Below, piece by piece: positions 14,446 to 28,800 of a stretch of DNA of 64,000 nucleotides. The translations under genes and the position numbers were made by a program. Below the pieces are notes generated by a model. That model saw only the letters and a list, made by a program, of their open reading frames with translations, was not told where the DNA came from and did not search any database. Numbering within the stretch: position 1 is the first letter of the stretch; each line of letters begins with the position of its first letter. Source of the DNA: Aristolochia californica (lineage: Eukaryota; Streptophyta; Magnoliopsida; Piperales; Aristolochiaceae); NCBI GenBank assembly GCA_029961685.1, contig JARWKL010000008.1:21671981-21735980 (forward strand). The letters are read 5' to 3'.

Positions 14446-15624
14446 CCAATCCAAAAGTTATTTCTTAAAAAAATATAGCCCAATACGCATGATTCACCGA
14501 TAAGCACTTTAAAAATCATCTATGTTTGTTAGGTAAGCTTTTTGTAAATGGGCCAAATAATGGCTTGTTTGACTCGGTAAATATCCCACCGCACGTTAAC
14601 TTGAGAATTTAATGAGCATTTATTGTTCGCTTTAAAAGGATTGGATCCATAGGGTATTTGAATCTTTAACATGTTTGGAGCATGCATATCCATATTTAAA
14701 ACATGTTAGGATGAATAAGAAATCTCTTTTTTATCAAATTCCAAGCCATTAGGGTTGAAATAGTGGAATTTCCCAAACTTTGACAACAAAACATTGGTGT
14801 TCGTTTGTGGTAGGTGAATAAATTTTCTTTACTTACATTTTTTATTTTTCTTAATTTTTTTCTTACATAAATTCTAAAATTTTCATTTTGTTGTGATCTA
14901 TTTGCCTCTACCTTCTTGTTTGCGAGAGAATCGGAAAGTGAAAACTCAAAGTTTTGATTGAAGAAAAAAGTGTACATTTAAAATTGAATGGAAATGCACT
15001 AATGAAGAGAAAGATAATTCCAAAAAATATCTTTAAATTTTAGGGATTGTAAACTCTTTTAGTTTTTACATATTAAATTTTACAATGATCGAAAAAGGGG
15101 GAGACGAGGGATTTTTTACTGAGTATTAACTCCCAATCCATAAGTCATTTCTTAAAAAACTAGAGCCCGTTATGCATGATTGATAGATGAATCACTTTAC
15201 ACATCATCTATGTTTGATAGGTCAGCTTTTTGTAAATGGGTAAAATATTGGCTTGTTCGACTCTGATAAATATCCCACTGCACTTTCACTTGAGAATTTA
15301 ATGAGCATTTGTTATTCGTTATAAAAGGTTTGGATCCATAGGGCATTTGCATCTTTAGCATGTTTTGAGTATGCATATCAATTTTTAATACATGTTAGAA
15401 TCAATTAGAAATTTCTTCCTTATCAAATTCCAAGCCATTAGGGTTGAACTAGTGGAATTTCCCAAACTTTTACAACAAAACTTTTGTGTTCATTTGTGGT
15501 GTGTGAATAAATTTTCTTAATTTACATTTGTTATTGTATTAAAATTTTTCCATACATAAACTCTAAAATTTTCATTTTGTTGTGATCTAGTTGCCTTTAT
15601 CTTCTTGTTCATGAGAGGATCAGA

Positions 15625-15689
15625 AAATGAAAACCCAGAGTTTTGATTTAAGAAAAATGAAAACCCAGAGTTTTGATTTAAGAAAAATG
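15625..15689. repeat. 30-bp direct tandem duplication
   Basis: The segment containing AAAACCCAGAGTTTTGATTT occurs twice in succession, starting at 15630 and at 15660, with no mismatch that I see. It is a very recent local slippage or duplication within one monomer. Confidence 0.9.
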
Positions 15690-18600
15690 TAAGCATCTAA
15701 AATTGAATGGAAATGGAAAAAGGTAGAGTGATATAATTCTAGAAAGTCTCTGTAGGTTTTAGGGATTGTAAACTCTTTTAGTTTTTATATATTAGGTTTT
15801 GAAAGGATCAGGAAAAGGGGAGGCAAGGGATTTTTAACTAAGTGTTGATTCCCAATCCATACGTTATTTCTTACAAAAATATAGCCCAATATGCATGATT
15901 GACCGATAATTCACTTTACAAGTCATCTATGATTGTTAGGTCAGTTTTTTGTTAATGGGCAAAATAATGTCTAGTTCGTCTCAGGTAAATATCCCACCGT
16001 ATGTTCACTTGAGAATTTAATGAGCATTTGTTGTTTTCTTCAAAAGGTTTTGATACACAGAGCATTTGCAGCTTTAACATGTTTCAAGAATCTATATCCC
16101 TATTGAAAACATGTTAGGATAAATTAGAAATCTCATTATTATCAAAAGCCAAACCTTAAGGGTTGAAATAGTGAAATTTGCCAAACTTTGAAAACAAAAC
16201 TTTTGTGTTGATTTCTGGTGTGTGAATAAATTTTCTTTACTTACATTTTTTATTATTTAAAATTTTTTCCATACATAAACTCTAAAATTTTCATTCTGTT
16301 GTGATCTATTTGCCTTTATCTTCTTGTTTATGAGAGAATCAGAAAGTGAAAACTCAAAGTTTTGATTTAAGAAAAAAGTCAACATCTAAAATTTAATGGA
16401 AATCCACCAATGTAGAGAGACATAATTCCAAAAATTCTTTGTAACTTTTACGGATTGTAAACTCTTTTAGTTTTTATATATTAAGTTTTACAATGATCAG
16501 GAAAAGGGGGAAGAAGGCGAATTTTAACAGAGTGTTGACACCCAATCCATAAGTTATTTCTAACAAAAATATAGCCCAATACACATGATTAATAGATAAA
16601 TCACTTTACAAATCATCTATGATTGGTAGGTTAGCTTTTTATAAATGGGCAAAATAATGGCTTGTTTGACTCGGGTAAATATCCCACCGCACGTTAACTT
16701 GAGAATTTAATGAACATTTGTTGTTTGCTTTAAAAGGTTTGGATCCATAGGGCATTTGCATCTTTAATATGTTTCGAGTATGCATATTTATATTTAAAAA
16801 ATGTTAGGATCAATTACAAATCTCTTTCATAAAAAATTTGAATGGAATTTCCCAAACTTTGACAACAAAACTTTGGTGTTCATTTGTGCTAGGTGAATAA
16901 ATTTTCTTTACTTACATTTGTTATTGTTTTTAATATTTTCCATAAATAAACTCTAAAATTTTCATTTTTTTATCTATTTGCCTTTTTCTTCTTGTTGACG
17001 AGAGAATTGAAAAATGAAAACTCAAAGTTTTGATTTAAGAAAAAAAGTGTAAATCTTAAATGGAAAGGAAATGCACAAATGTAGAGAGAGATAATTCCAA
17101 AAAGTCTCTGTAACTTTTAAGGATTGAAAACTCTTTCAGTTTTTATATATTCGATTTTGCAATGATCTGGAAATGAGGGAGGCGGGGGATTTTTAACTTA
17201 ATGTTGACTCCCAATTCATAAGTCATTTTTAACAAAAATATAGCCGTTTACACATGATTGACTGATAAATCTTTTTAAAAATCATCTATGATTGTTCGGT
17301 CAACTTTAATTAAATGGGCAAAATAATGGCTTGTTTGCCTCGGGTAAATATCCCACGACACGTTTACTTGAGAATTTAATGTGCATTTATTGTTGACTTT
17401 GAAAGGTTTGGATCCATAGCGTATTTGCATCTTGAACTTGTTTCGAGCATGCATATCCTATTTAAAACATGATAGGATCAATTAAAAATCTTTTTCTTAC
17501 CAAATTCAGATCCATTAGGGTTGAAGTAGTGAAATTTCCCAAACTTGGACAACAAAACTTTTGTGTTTGTTTGTGGTTTGTGAATATATTTTATTTACTT
17601 ACATTTGTTATTTTTTTTAATTTTTGCCATACATAAACTATAAGTTTTTTATTTCATTGTGATCTATTTGCCTTTTTCTTCTTGTTTACCAGAGAATCGG
17701 AAAGTGAAAACTCAAAGTTTTGATTTAACAAAAAAGTGTACATCTAAAATGGAATGGAAATGCACAAATGTACAGAGAGATAATTCAAAAAAGTCTATGC
17801 AAGTCTTAGGGATTATAAAATCTTTTTGTTTTTATATATTAGGTTTTGTAATGATCGGGAAAAGGGGGAGGCGAGGGATTTTTAATTGAGTGTTGAGTCC
17901 CAATCCATAAGTCATTTCATACAAAACTATAACCCGTTACGCATGATTGACTGATAAATCACTTTAAAAATCATCTATGGTTGTTAGGTCAACTTTTCGT
18001 AAATGGGCAAAAGAATGGCTTGTTTGACTCGGGTAAATATGCCTCTGCACGTTCACTTGAGAATTTAATGAGCATTTGTTGTTCACTTTAATGGATTTGG
18101 ATGCAAAGGGCATCTGCATCTTTAAAATATTTCGAGCATGTACATCCATATTTAAAACATGTTAGCATCAATTAGAAATCCCTTTCTTATCAAATTTCAT
18201 GCCATTAGGGTTGAACTAGGGGAATTTCCCAAACTTGGACAACAAAAATTGTGTTCGTTTGTGGTGTGTGAACAAATTTTCTTTACTTACATTTGTTATT
18301 GTTTTTATTTTTTTCCAGACATAAACTCGAAAATTTTCTTTTTGATGTGATCTATTTGCCTTTATCTTCTTGTTTACGAGAGAGTTGAAAAGTGAAATCT
18401 TGAAGTTTCGAATTAAAAAAAAGTGTACATCTAAAATGGTATGGAAATGCACAAATGTAGAGAGATATAATTCCAAAATGTCTCTTTAAATTTTACGAAT
18501 TGCAAAATCTGTTAGTTTTTATATATTAGGTTTTGCAATGATCAGGAAAAGACGGAGGCGGGGGATTTTCAACTGAGTGTTGACTCCTAATCCATAACTC

Positions 18601-19447
18601 ATTTCTTACAACAATATAGCCCTTTAGGCATGATGTCCAATAAATCACTTTACAAATCATGCTTGTTTGGTAGGTCACGTTTTTGTGAATGGGCAAAGTA
18701 ATGGCATATTTGACTCGGGTAAATATCCCACTACATGTTCACTTGAGAATTTAATGAGCATTTGTTTTTCACTTTAAAAGTTTTGGATCCCTAAGGCTTT
18801 TGCATCTTTAACATGTTTCGAGCATTCATATCCATATTTAAAACATGTTAGGATCAATTAGAAATCTCTTTCTTATCAAATTCAGAGCCATTAAGGTTTA
18901 ACTAGTGGAATTTTTCAAACTTGGACAACAAAACTTTTATGTTTGTTTGTGGTGTATGAATAAATTTTCTTTACTTACATTTTTATTATTTTAAATTTTT
19001 TCTATACATAAACTCTAAAATTTTCATTGTGTTGTGATCTCTTTTCCTTTGTCTTCTTGTTTTACAAGATAAGCGGAAAGTGAAAACTCAAAGTTTTGCT
19101 TTAAGAAAAAAGTGTACAACTAAAATGGAATGCAAATGCACAAATGAAGAGAGATAATTCCAAAATGTTACTGTAACTTTTAGGGATTGTAAACTCTTTT
19201 AATTTTTATATATTAGATTTTGAAATGATCGAGAAAAGGGGAGGCGGGGGATTTTTTATTGAGTGTTGACACCCAATCCATAAGTCATTTCTTACAAAAA
19301 TATATCCCGTTACTCATGATTGACAGATAAATCACTTTACAGATCATCTATAATTGTTAGGCCAGCCTTTTGTAAATGGGCAAAATAATGGGTTGTTTGA
19401 CACATGTAAATATCCCACCGCACGTTCACGTGAGACTTTAATGAGCA

Positions 19448-19695
19448 TTTATTCTTCACTTTAAAAGGTTTGGATAGATAGGGCATTTGCATCCTTAACA
19501 TGTTTTGAGCATGCATATCCATATTTAAAACATGTTAGGATCAATTAGAAATCTCTTACATATCCAATTCCTTTATTCTTCACTTTAAAAGGTTTGGATA
19601 GATAGGGCATTTGCATCCTTAACATGTTATGAGCATGCATATCCATATTTAAAACATGTTAGGATCAATTAGAAATCTCTTACATATCCAATTCC
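19448..19695. repeat. 124-bp direct tandem duplication within a monomer
   Basis: A segment starting TTTATTCTTCACTTTAAAAG at 19448 and ending with the CTTACATATCCAATTCC stretch is repeated immediately from 19572. The copies differ at about one base (TGTTTTGAGC against TGTTATGAGC). The near identity contrasts with the roughly 10-20% divergence between neighbouring monomers and indicates a recent event. It creates a second anchor at 19592. Confidence 0.9.
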
Positions 19696-21599
19696 AAGCC
19701 ATTAGGGGTGAACAAGTGGAATTTCACAAACTTGGACAACAAAAATTTTTTGTTCGTTGGAGGTGTGTGAAAAATTTGCTTTACTTTCATTTTTTATTGT
19801 TTTAAATTTTTTCCATACATAAATACTAAAAATTTCATTTTGCTATGATCTATTTGCCTTTATCTTCTTGTTTACGAGAGAATCGGAAGGTGACAACTCA
19901 AAGTTTTGATTTAAGAAAAAAATATACATCTAAAATGGAATGGAAATGCATAAATGAAGAGAGAGAAAATTCCAAAAAGTCTCTGTACATTTAGGGATTG
20001 TAAACTCTTTTAGTCTTTATATATTAGGTTTTGCAATGATCGGGAAAAGTGGAGGCGGAGATTTTTAACAGAGCGTGGACTCCTAATCCATAAGTAATTT
20101 CTAAAAAACATATAGGCCGTTAGGCAAGATTGACCAATAAATCACTTTACAAATCTTCTATGATTGTTAGGTCAGCTTTTTTTAAATGGGCAAAATAATG
20201 GCTAGTTTGACTCGGGTAAATATCCCACCACACGTTCACTTGAGAATTTAATGAGCATTTGTTATTCACTTTAAAAGGTCTGGATCAATAGGCCATTTGC
20301 ATCTTTAACATGGTTTGAGCATGCATATCCATATTTAAAACATATTAGAATCAATTAGAAATCTTTTCCTTATCAAATTCCAAGCCATTTGGGTTGAACT
20401 AGTGGAATTTTCAAAACTTTAACAACAAAACATTTGTGTTCATTTCTGGTGTGTGAATAAATTTTCTTAACTTAAATTTTTTATTATTTTAAATTTTTTC
20501 CATACAAAAACTCTAAAATTTTCATTTTGTTGTGATCTATTTGACTTTATCTTTTTGTTTATGAGAGTATCCGAAAGTGAAACTCAAATTTTTTATTTAA
20601 GAAAAAAGTGTACATCTAAAATGGAATGGAAATGCACAAATGTAGAGAGGTAATAACAAAATGTCTCTTTAACTTTTACGGATTGTAAAATCTTTTAGTT
20701 TTTATATATTAGGTTTTGCAATGATCGGGATATGGGGGAGGCGGAGGATATTTTACGGAGTGTTGACTCCCAATCCACAAGTCATTTCTTACAAAAATAT
20801 AGCCCCTTACGCCTGATGGACTGATAAATCACTTTACAAATCATCTATGAAAGTTAGGTCATCTTTTTTTAAATGGGTAAAATAATGGCTTGTTCGACTC
20901 GGGTAAATATCCCACCGCACGTTCACTTAAGAATTTAATGCGCATATGTTGTTCGCTTTAAAAGGTTTGGATCAATAGGCCATTTGCATCTTTAACATGT
21001 TTTGAGCATGCCTATCCATTCTTAAAACATATTAGAATCAATTAGAAATCTCTTCCTTATCAAATTCCTAGCCATTAGGGTTGAACTAGTGGAATTTCCA
21101 ACACTTTGACAACAAAACATTTGTGTTCATCTGTGGTGTGTGAATAAATTTTCTTTACTTAAAATTTTTTATTGTTTTAAATTTTTGCCATACAAAAACT
21201 TTTAAATTTTCATTTTGTTGTGATCTATTTGACTTTATCTTCTGGTTGACGAGAGAATCGGAAAGTGAAAACTCAAAGTTTTGATTTAAGAAAAAGTGTT
21301 CATCTAAAATGAAATGGAAATGCACAAATGTAGAGAGAGATAATTCCAAAATGTCTCTTTAACTTTTACGGATTGTAAAATTTTTTAGTTTTTATATATT
21401 AGGTTTTGCAATGATCAGGATATGGGGGAGGCGGGGGATTTTATATTGAGTGTTGACTCCCAATCCATAAGTCATTTCTGACAAAAATATAGCCCGTTAC
21501 GCATGATTGACTAATAAATCACTTTAAAAATTATCTATGATTGGTAGGTGAACTTTTTGTAAATGGGCAAAATATTGGATGGTTTGACTCGGGTAAATA

Positions 21600-21625
21600 T
21601 CCCACCGCACGTTAAGATCAATTAG
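21600..21625. repeat. Monomer deletion junction lacking the anchor
   Basis: CCACCGCACGTT runs directly into AAGATCAATTAG, skipping the CACTTGAGAATTTAATG segment, the anchor and the GCATGC segment. This leaves a gap between anchors at 20964 and 22229. Confidence 0.8.
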
Positions 21626-24600
21626 AAATATCTTTCTTATCCAATTCCAAGCCATTAGGGGTGAACTAGTGGAATTTCGCAAACTTGGACAACAAAACTT
21701 TTTGTTCGTTTGTGGTGTGTGAATAAATTTTCTTTACTTACATTTGTTATTGTTGTAAATTTTTTCATTAGATAAACTCTAAAATTTTCATTTTGTTGTG
21801 ATATATTTTCTTTTATCTTTTTGTTTACGAGAGAATCGAAAAGTGAAAACTCAAAGATTTTATTTAAGAAAAAAGTGTACGTATATAATGGAATGGAAAT
21901 GCACAAATGAAGAGAGATAATTCCAAAAAGTCTTTGTAACTTTTAGGATTGTCAACTCTTAATTTTTATATAATAGGTTTTGCAATGATCGGGAAAAGGG
22001 GGAGACAGGGAATGTTTTACTGGGTGTTGACTCCCAATCCATAAGTCATTTCTTACAAAAATATAGCCCGTTACACATCTTTGACCGATAAATCACTTTA
22101 CAAATCATCTGTGATTGTTAGATCAGATTTTTGTAATTAGGGAAAATAATGGCTTGTTAGACTCGGGTAAATATCCCACCGTACATTCACTTGAGAATTT
22201 AATGAGCATTTGTTGTTTGCTTTAAAAGGTTTGGAACCATAGGGCATTTGCATCTTTAACATGTTTCGAGCATGCATATCCATATTTAAAACATATTAGA
22301 ATCAATTAGAAATCTCTTCCTTATCAAATTCAAAGCCATTAGGGTTGAACTAGTGGAATTTCCCAAACTTTCAGAACAAAACTTTTGTGTTCGTTAGTGA
22401 TGTGTGAATAAATTTTTTTACTTACATTTTTTATTGTTTTAAATTTTTTCCATACATAAACTCTAAAATTTTCATTTTGTTGTCATCTATTTGCCTTTAT
22501 TTTCTTGTTAACGAGAGAATCGGAAAATGAAAACTGGATGTAGAGAGAGATAATTACAAAAGTTCTCTATAACTTTAAGGGATAGTAAACTCTTTTCATT
22601 TTTATATATGAGGTTTTGCAATGATAGGGAAAAAGGGGAAGCAGGGGATTTTTAATTAAGTGTTGACTCCCAATCCATAAGTTATTTCTTAAAAAAATAT
22701 AGCCCAATACGCATGATTGACCGATAAATCACTTTAAAAATCATGTATGATTGTTAGGTCAGGTTTTTGTTAGTGGGCAAAATAAATGCTTGTTTGACTC
22801 GTGTAAATATCCCACTGCACGTTCACTTGATAATTTAATGAGCAATTGTTTTTCACTTTAAAAGGTTTTGATCCACAGAGCATTTGCAGCTTTAACATGT
22901 TTCAAGCATCCTTATCCATATTGAAAACATGTTAGGATTAATTAGAAATCTCTTTCTTATCAAATTCCAAACCATAAGGGTTGATCTAGTAGAATTTGCC
23001 AAACTTAGACAACAAAACTTTTGTGTTAGTTTGTGGTGTGTGAATAAGTTTTCTTTACATACATATGTTATTATTTTAATATTTTTCCATACATAAACTC
23101 TAAAATTTTCATTTTGTTGTGATCTATTTGCCTTTATCTTCTTGTTTGTGAGAGAATTGGATAGTGAAAACTCAAAGTTTTGATTTAAGAAAAAAGTCTT
23201 CATCTAAAATTTAATGGAAATGTACAAATTAAGAGAGAGATAATTCCAAAAATCTCTATAACTTTTACGGATTTTAAACACTTTTTGTTTTTATATATTA
23301 GTTTTCACAATGATCAGGAATAGGGGGAAGCGGGGGATTTTTAACTGAGTGTTGACTCCCAATCCATTAGTTATTTCTTACAAAAATATAGCCCAATACG
23401 CATGATTGACCAAAAAATCACTTTGCAAATCATCAATGATTGTTAGGTCAAGTTTTTGTAAATGGGCAAATTAATGGCTTCTTTGACTCGGGTAAATATC
23501 CCACTGCTTGTTCACTTGAGAATTTAATGAGCATTTGTTGTTCGCTTTAAAAGGTTTGGATTCGTAGAAAATTTGCATCTTTAACATGTTTCCACCATTC
23601 ATATCCATATTTGAAACATGTTCGGTTCAATTAGAAATCCCTTTCTTAATATTCAGAGCCAGTAAGGTTTAACTTGTGGAATTTCCAAAACTTGGACAAC
23701 AAAACTTTTATGTTCGTTTGTGGTGTGTGAATAAATTTTCTTTACTTACCTATTTATTGTTTGAAATTTTTTCTATACATAAACTCTAAAATTTTCATTG
23801 TGTTGTGATCTCCTTTCCTTTATCTTCTTATTTACGAGATAATCGGAAAGAGAAAACTCAAAGTTTTGCTTTAAGAAAAACGTGTACAACTAAAATGGAA
23901 TGGAAATGAACAACTGAAGAGATATAATTCCAAAACATTTATGTAACTTTTAGGGATTATAAACTCTTTTAGTTTTTATATATTAGATTTTCCAATGATT
24001 GGGAAAAGGGGGAGACAGGGGATTTTTTACTAAATGTTTTCACCCAATCCATAAGTCATTTCTTACAAAAATATATCCCATTACGCATGATTCATCGATA
24101 AATCTCATTACAAATCATCTATGATTGTTAGGTCAGCTTTTTGTAAATGGGCAAAATAATGGGTTGTTTGACACGTGTAAATATCCCACCGCACCTTCAC
24201 TAGAGAATTTAATGAGCATTTGATCTTCACTTTAAAAGGTTTGGATAGATAGGGCATTGTCATCTTTAACATGTTTTTAGCATGCATATCTATATTTAAA
24301 ACATGTTTGGATCAATTAGAAATCTCTTACTTATCCAATTCCAAGCCATTAGGGGTGAGCAAGTGGAATTTCCCAAACTTGGACAAGAAAACTTTTTATG
24401 TTCGTTTGAGGTGTGTGAATAAATTTTCTTTACTTACATTTGTTATTGTTTTAAATTTTTTCCATACATAAATACTAAAATTTTCTATTCGTTGTGATCT
24501 ATTTGCCTTTATCTTCTTGTTTACGAGAGAATTGGAAGGTGACAACTCAAAGTTTTGATTTAAGAAAAAACCTGTAGGTCTAAAATGGAATGGAAACGCA

Positions 24601-25830
24601 CAAATGAAGAGGGAGAATATTCCAAAAAGTCTTTGTAACTTTTAGGAATTGTAAACTCTTTTAGTTTTTATATATTAGGTTTTGCAATGATCGGGGAAAG
24701 GGGGAGGCGGGGGATTTTCTCGGAGTGTTGACTCCAATCCCCAAGTCATTTCTTACAAAAATATAGCTCCTTATGCATGATTGACTGTTAAATCACTTTA
24801 AAAATCATCTATGAAAGTTAGGTCAGCTTTTTGTAAATGGGTAAAATAATGGCTTGTTCGAGTCGGGTAAATATCACACTGCACGTTCACAAAACAGTTT
24901 AATGCGCATTTGTTTTTTGCTTTAAAAGGTTTGGATGAATAGGGCATTTGCATATTTAACATGTTTTGAGCATGCATATCCATATTTAAAACATATTAAA
25001 ATCAATTAGAAATATCTTCCTTATCAAATTCCTAGCCATTAGGGTAGAACTAGTGGAATTTCCCAATCTTTGACAACAAAACTTTTGTGTTCGTTTGTTG
25101 TGTGTGAATAAATGTTCTTTACTTACATTTTTTATTTTTTTAAATTTTTTCCATACAAAACCTCTAAAATTTTCATTTTGTTGTGATCTATTTGACTTTA
25201 TCTTCTTGTTTACGAGAATCGGAAAGTGAAAACTCAAAGTTTAGATTTAAGAAAGTAGTGTACATCTAAAATGGAATGGAAATGCACAAATGTAAAGAGA
25301 GATAATTCTGAAATGTCTCTTTAACTTTTAAGAATTGTAAAATCTTTTAGTTTTTATATATTAAGTTTTGCAATGATCGAGAAATGGGGGAGGCGGGGGA
25401 TTTTATATTGAGTGTTGACTCCCAATCCATAAGTCATTTGTTACAAAAATATTCCCGTTAGGCATGATTTTACGATAAATCACTTTACAAATCATTTATA
25501 TTTGTTAGGTCAGGTTTTTATAAATGGGCAAAATTATGGCTTGTTTGACTCAGGAAAATATTCCACCGCACGTTCACCTGAGAATTTGATGAGCATTTGT
25601 TGTTCTCTATAAAAGGTTTGGTTCCATAGGGCATTTGCATCTTTAACAAGTTTCGCGCATGCATATCCATATTTAAAACATGTTAGGATCAATTTGAAAT
25701 CTCTTTCTTGTCAAATTCAGAGCCATTAAGGTTGAACTACTGGAATTTCCCAAACATGGACAATAAAACTTTTATGTTCATTTGTGGTGTGTGAATAAAT
25801 TTTCTTTAATTACATAAACTCCAAAATTTT

Positions 25831-28800
25831 CATTGTGTTGTGATCTGTTCGCCTTTGTGTTCTTGTTCACGAGATAATTGGAAAGTGAAAAATCAAAGTT
25901 TTAATTTAAGAAAAAAGTGTACGTCTAAAATGGAATGGAAATGCACAAATAAAGAGAGAGACAATTCCAAAAAGTCTCTGTAACTTTTAGGGATTTTAAA
26001 CTCTTTTAGTTTTTATATATTAGGTTTTGTAATAATTGGGAAAAGGGGGATGCGTGGGTTTTTTTACTGAGCGTTGAGTCCCAATCCATAAGTCATTTCT
26101 TACAAAAATATAGCCCGTTATGCATGATTGACCGATAAATCTCTTTACAAATCATATACGATATTTAGGTCAACTTTTTTTAAATGGGAAAAATAATGGC
26201 TTGTTTGACTCGTGTAAATATCCCACCGCACATTCGCTTGAGAATTTAATGAGCATTTGTTGTTCACTTTAAAAGGTTTGGATCCTTAGGGCATTTGCAT
26301 CTTTAATGTTTTGAGCATGCATATCCATATTTAAAACATGTTAGGATCAATTAGAAATCTTTTTCTTATCCAATTCCAAGCCATTTTTGTTCATTTGTGG
26401 TATGTGAATAAATTTTCTTTACTTACGTTTTTAATTGTTTTTTATTTTTTCCATACTGAAACTATAAAATTTTCATTTTGTTGTGATCTATTTTCCTTTG
26501 TCTTCTTTTTTCAAGAGAATCAGAAAGTGAAAACTCAAAGTTTTGAGTTTAGAAAAAACTGTAAATTTAAAATGAAATGGAAATTCACAAATGTCAAGAG
26601 AGATAATTCCAAATGGTCTCTGTAACTTTTAGGGATTGTAAACTCTTTCAATTTTTATATATTAGGTTTTTCAATGATTGGGAAAAGGGGGAGGCGGGGA
26701 CATTTAACTGAATGTTGAGTCCCAATCCATATGTCATTTCTTAAAAAAATTTAGCCCATTCCAAATTATTGACCTATAAATCACTCTAAAAATTATCTAC
26801 GATTGTTACGTCAGATTTTTTTAAATGGGCAACATAATGGCTTGTTGGACTCGGATAAATATCCCACCTCACGTGTACTTGAGAATTTAATGACCATTTG
26901 TTGTTCACTTTAAAATGTTTGGATCCATAGGGCATTTGCATCTTTGACATGTTTCAAGCATCGAAAAGTTTTGATTTAAGAAAAAAGTGTACATCTAAAA
27001 TGGAATGGAAATGCACAAATGAAGAAAGAGATAATTCCAAAAAGTCTTTGTAACTATTAGGGATTGTAAACTCTTTTAGTGTTTATATATTAGATTTTGC
27101 AGTGATCGGGAAAAGGGGTAGGCAGCGGATTTTTTACAGAGTGTTGACTCCCATTCCATAAGTAATTTCTTACAAAATATAGACCGTTACACATGATTGA
27201 CCGATAAATCACTTTACAAAGCATCTACGCTTGTTAGGTCAGCTCTTTGTAAATGGGCAAAATAATGGCTTGTTCGACTCGGGTAAATATCCCACCACAC
27301 GTTCACTTTAGAATTTAATGAGCATTTGTTGTTCACTTTAAAAGATTTAGAAACATGGGGCATATTCACCTTTAACATGTTTCGGGCATGCATATCCATA
27401 TTTAAAACATGTTAGGATCAATTAGAAATCTATTTCTTATCAAATTCCAAGCCATTAGGGTTGAACTAGTGGTATTTCCAAAAGTTGGACAACAAAACTT
27501 TTGTGTTCGTTGGTGGTGTGTGAATAAATTTTCTTTGCTTACGTTTTTTATTGTTTTTAATTTTTTCCATACATAAACTCTAAAATTTTCATTGTGTTGT
27601 GATCTCTTTGCCTTTGTGTTCTTGTTTACGAGATAATCGGAAAGTGAAAACTCAATGTTTTGATTTTAAAAAAAAGTGTACATCTAAAATGGAATGGAAA
27701 TGCACAAATAAAGAGAGAGATAATTCCAAAAAGTCTCTGTGACTTTTAGGGATTGTAAACTCTTTTAGTTTTTAAATATTAGGTTTTGTAATAATCGGGA
27801 AAAGGGGGAGGCGAGGGATTTTTTACTGAGTGTTGACTCCCAATCCATAAGTCATTTCTTACAAAAATATAGCCCGTAACACATGATTGACTGATTAAAT
27901 CTATTTACAAATCATATACGATTGTTAGGTCAGCTTTTTTTTAAATGGGAAAAATAATGGCTTGTTTGACTCGTGTAAATATCCCACCGCACATTCACTT
28001 GAGAATTTAATGAGCATTTGTTGTTCGCTTTTAAAGGTTTGGATCCTTAGGGCATTTTCATCTTTAATGTTTTGAGCATGCATATCCATATTTAAAACAT
28101 GTTATGATCAATTTGAAATCTTTTTCTTATCCAATTCCAAGCCATTCTTGTTCATTTGTGGTATGTGAATAAATTTTTTTTACTTACATTGTTATTGTTT
28201 TTTATTTTTTCCATACAGAAACTATAAAATTTTCATTTTGTTTGATCTATTTTCCTTTATCTTCTTTTTTTGAGAGAATTGAAAAGTGAAAACTCAAAGT
28301 TTTGAATATAGAAAAAAGTGTACATCTAAAATGAAATGGAAATTCACAAATGTCCAGAGAGATAATTCCAAATGGTCTCTGTAACTTTTAGGGATTGTAG
28401 ACTCTTTCAATTTTTATATATTAGGTTTTGCAATGATTGGGAAAAGGGGGAGGCGGGGACATTTAACTGAACGTTGAGTCCCAATCCATATGTCAATTCT
28501 TACAAAAATATAGCTAGTTCTACATTATTGACCTATAAATCATTGTACAAATCATCTAGGATTGTTAGGTCAGCTTTTTGTAAATGATCAACATAATGGC
28601 TTGTTGGACTCGGATAAATATCCTACCTCACGTTCACTTGAGAATTTAATGACCATTTTTTGTTCGCTTTAAAAGATTTGGATCCATAGGACATTTGCAT
28701 CTTTGACATGTTTCATGCATCATAAAGTTTTGATTTAAGAAAAAAGTGTACATCTAAAATGGAATGGAAATGCACAAATGAAGAGAGAGATAATTCCAAA

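Noticed and set aside
22892..23203. 103-codon minus-strand frame with many similar frames elsewhere (for example 21655-21906, 45326-45637, 14696-14977)
   Set aside because: All are the same satellite segment read in the same register. Lengths vary with random stops, the composition is Lys/Asn/Phe-rich as expected from A+T-rich DNA, and there is no conserved start or domain.
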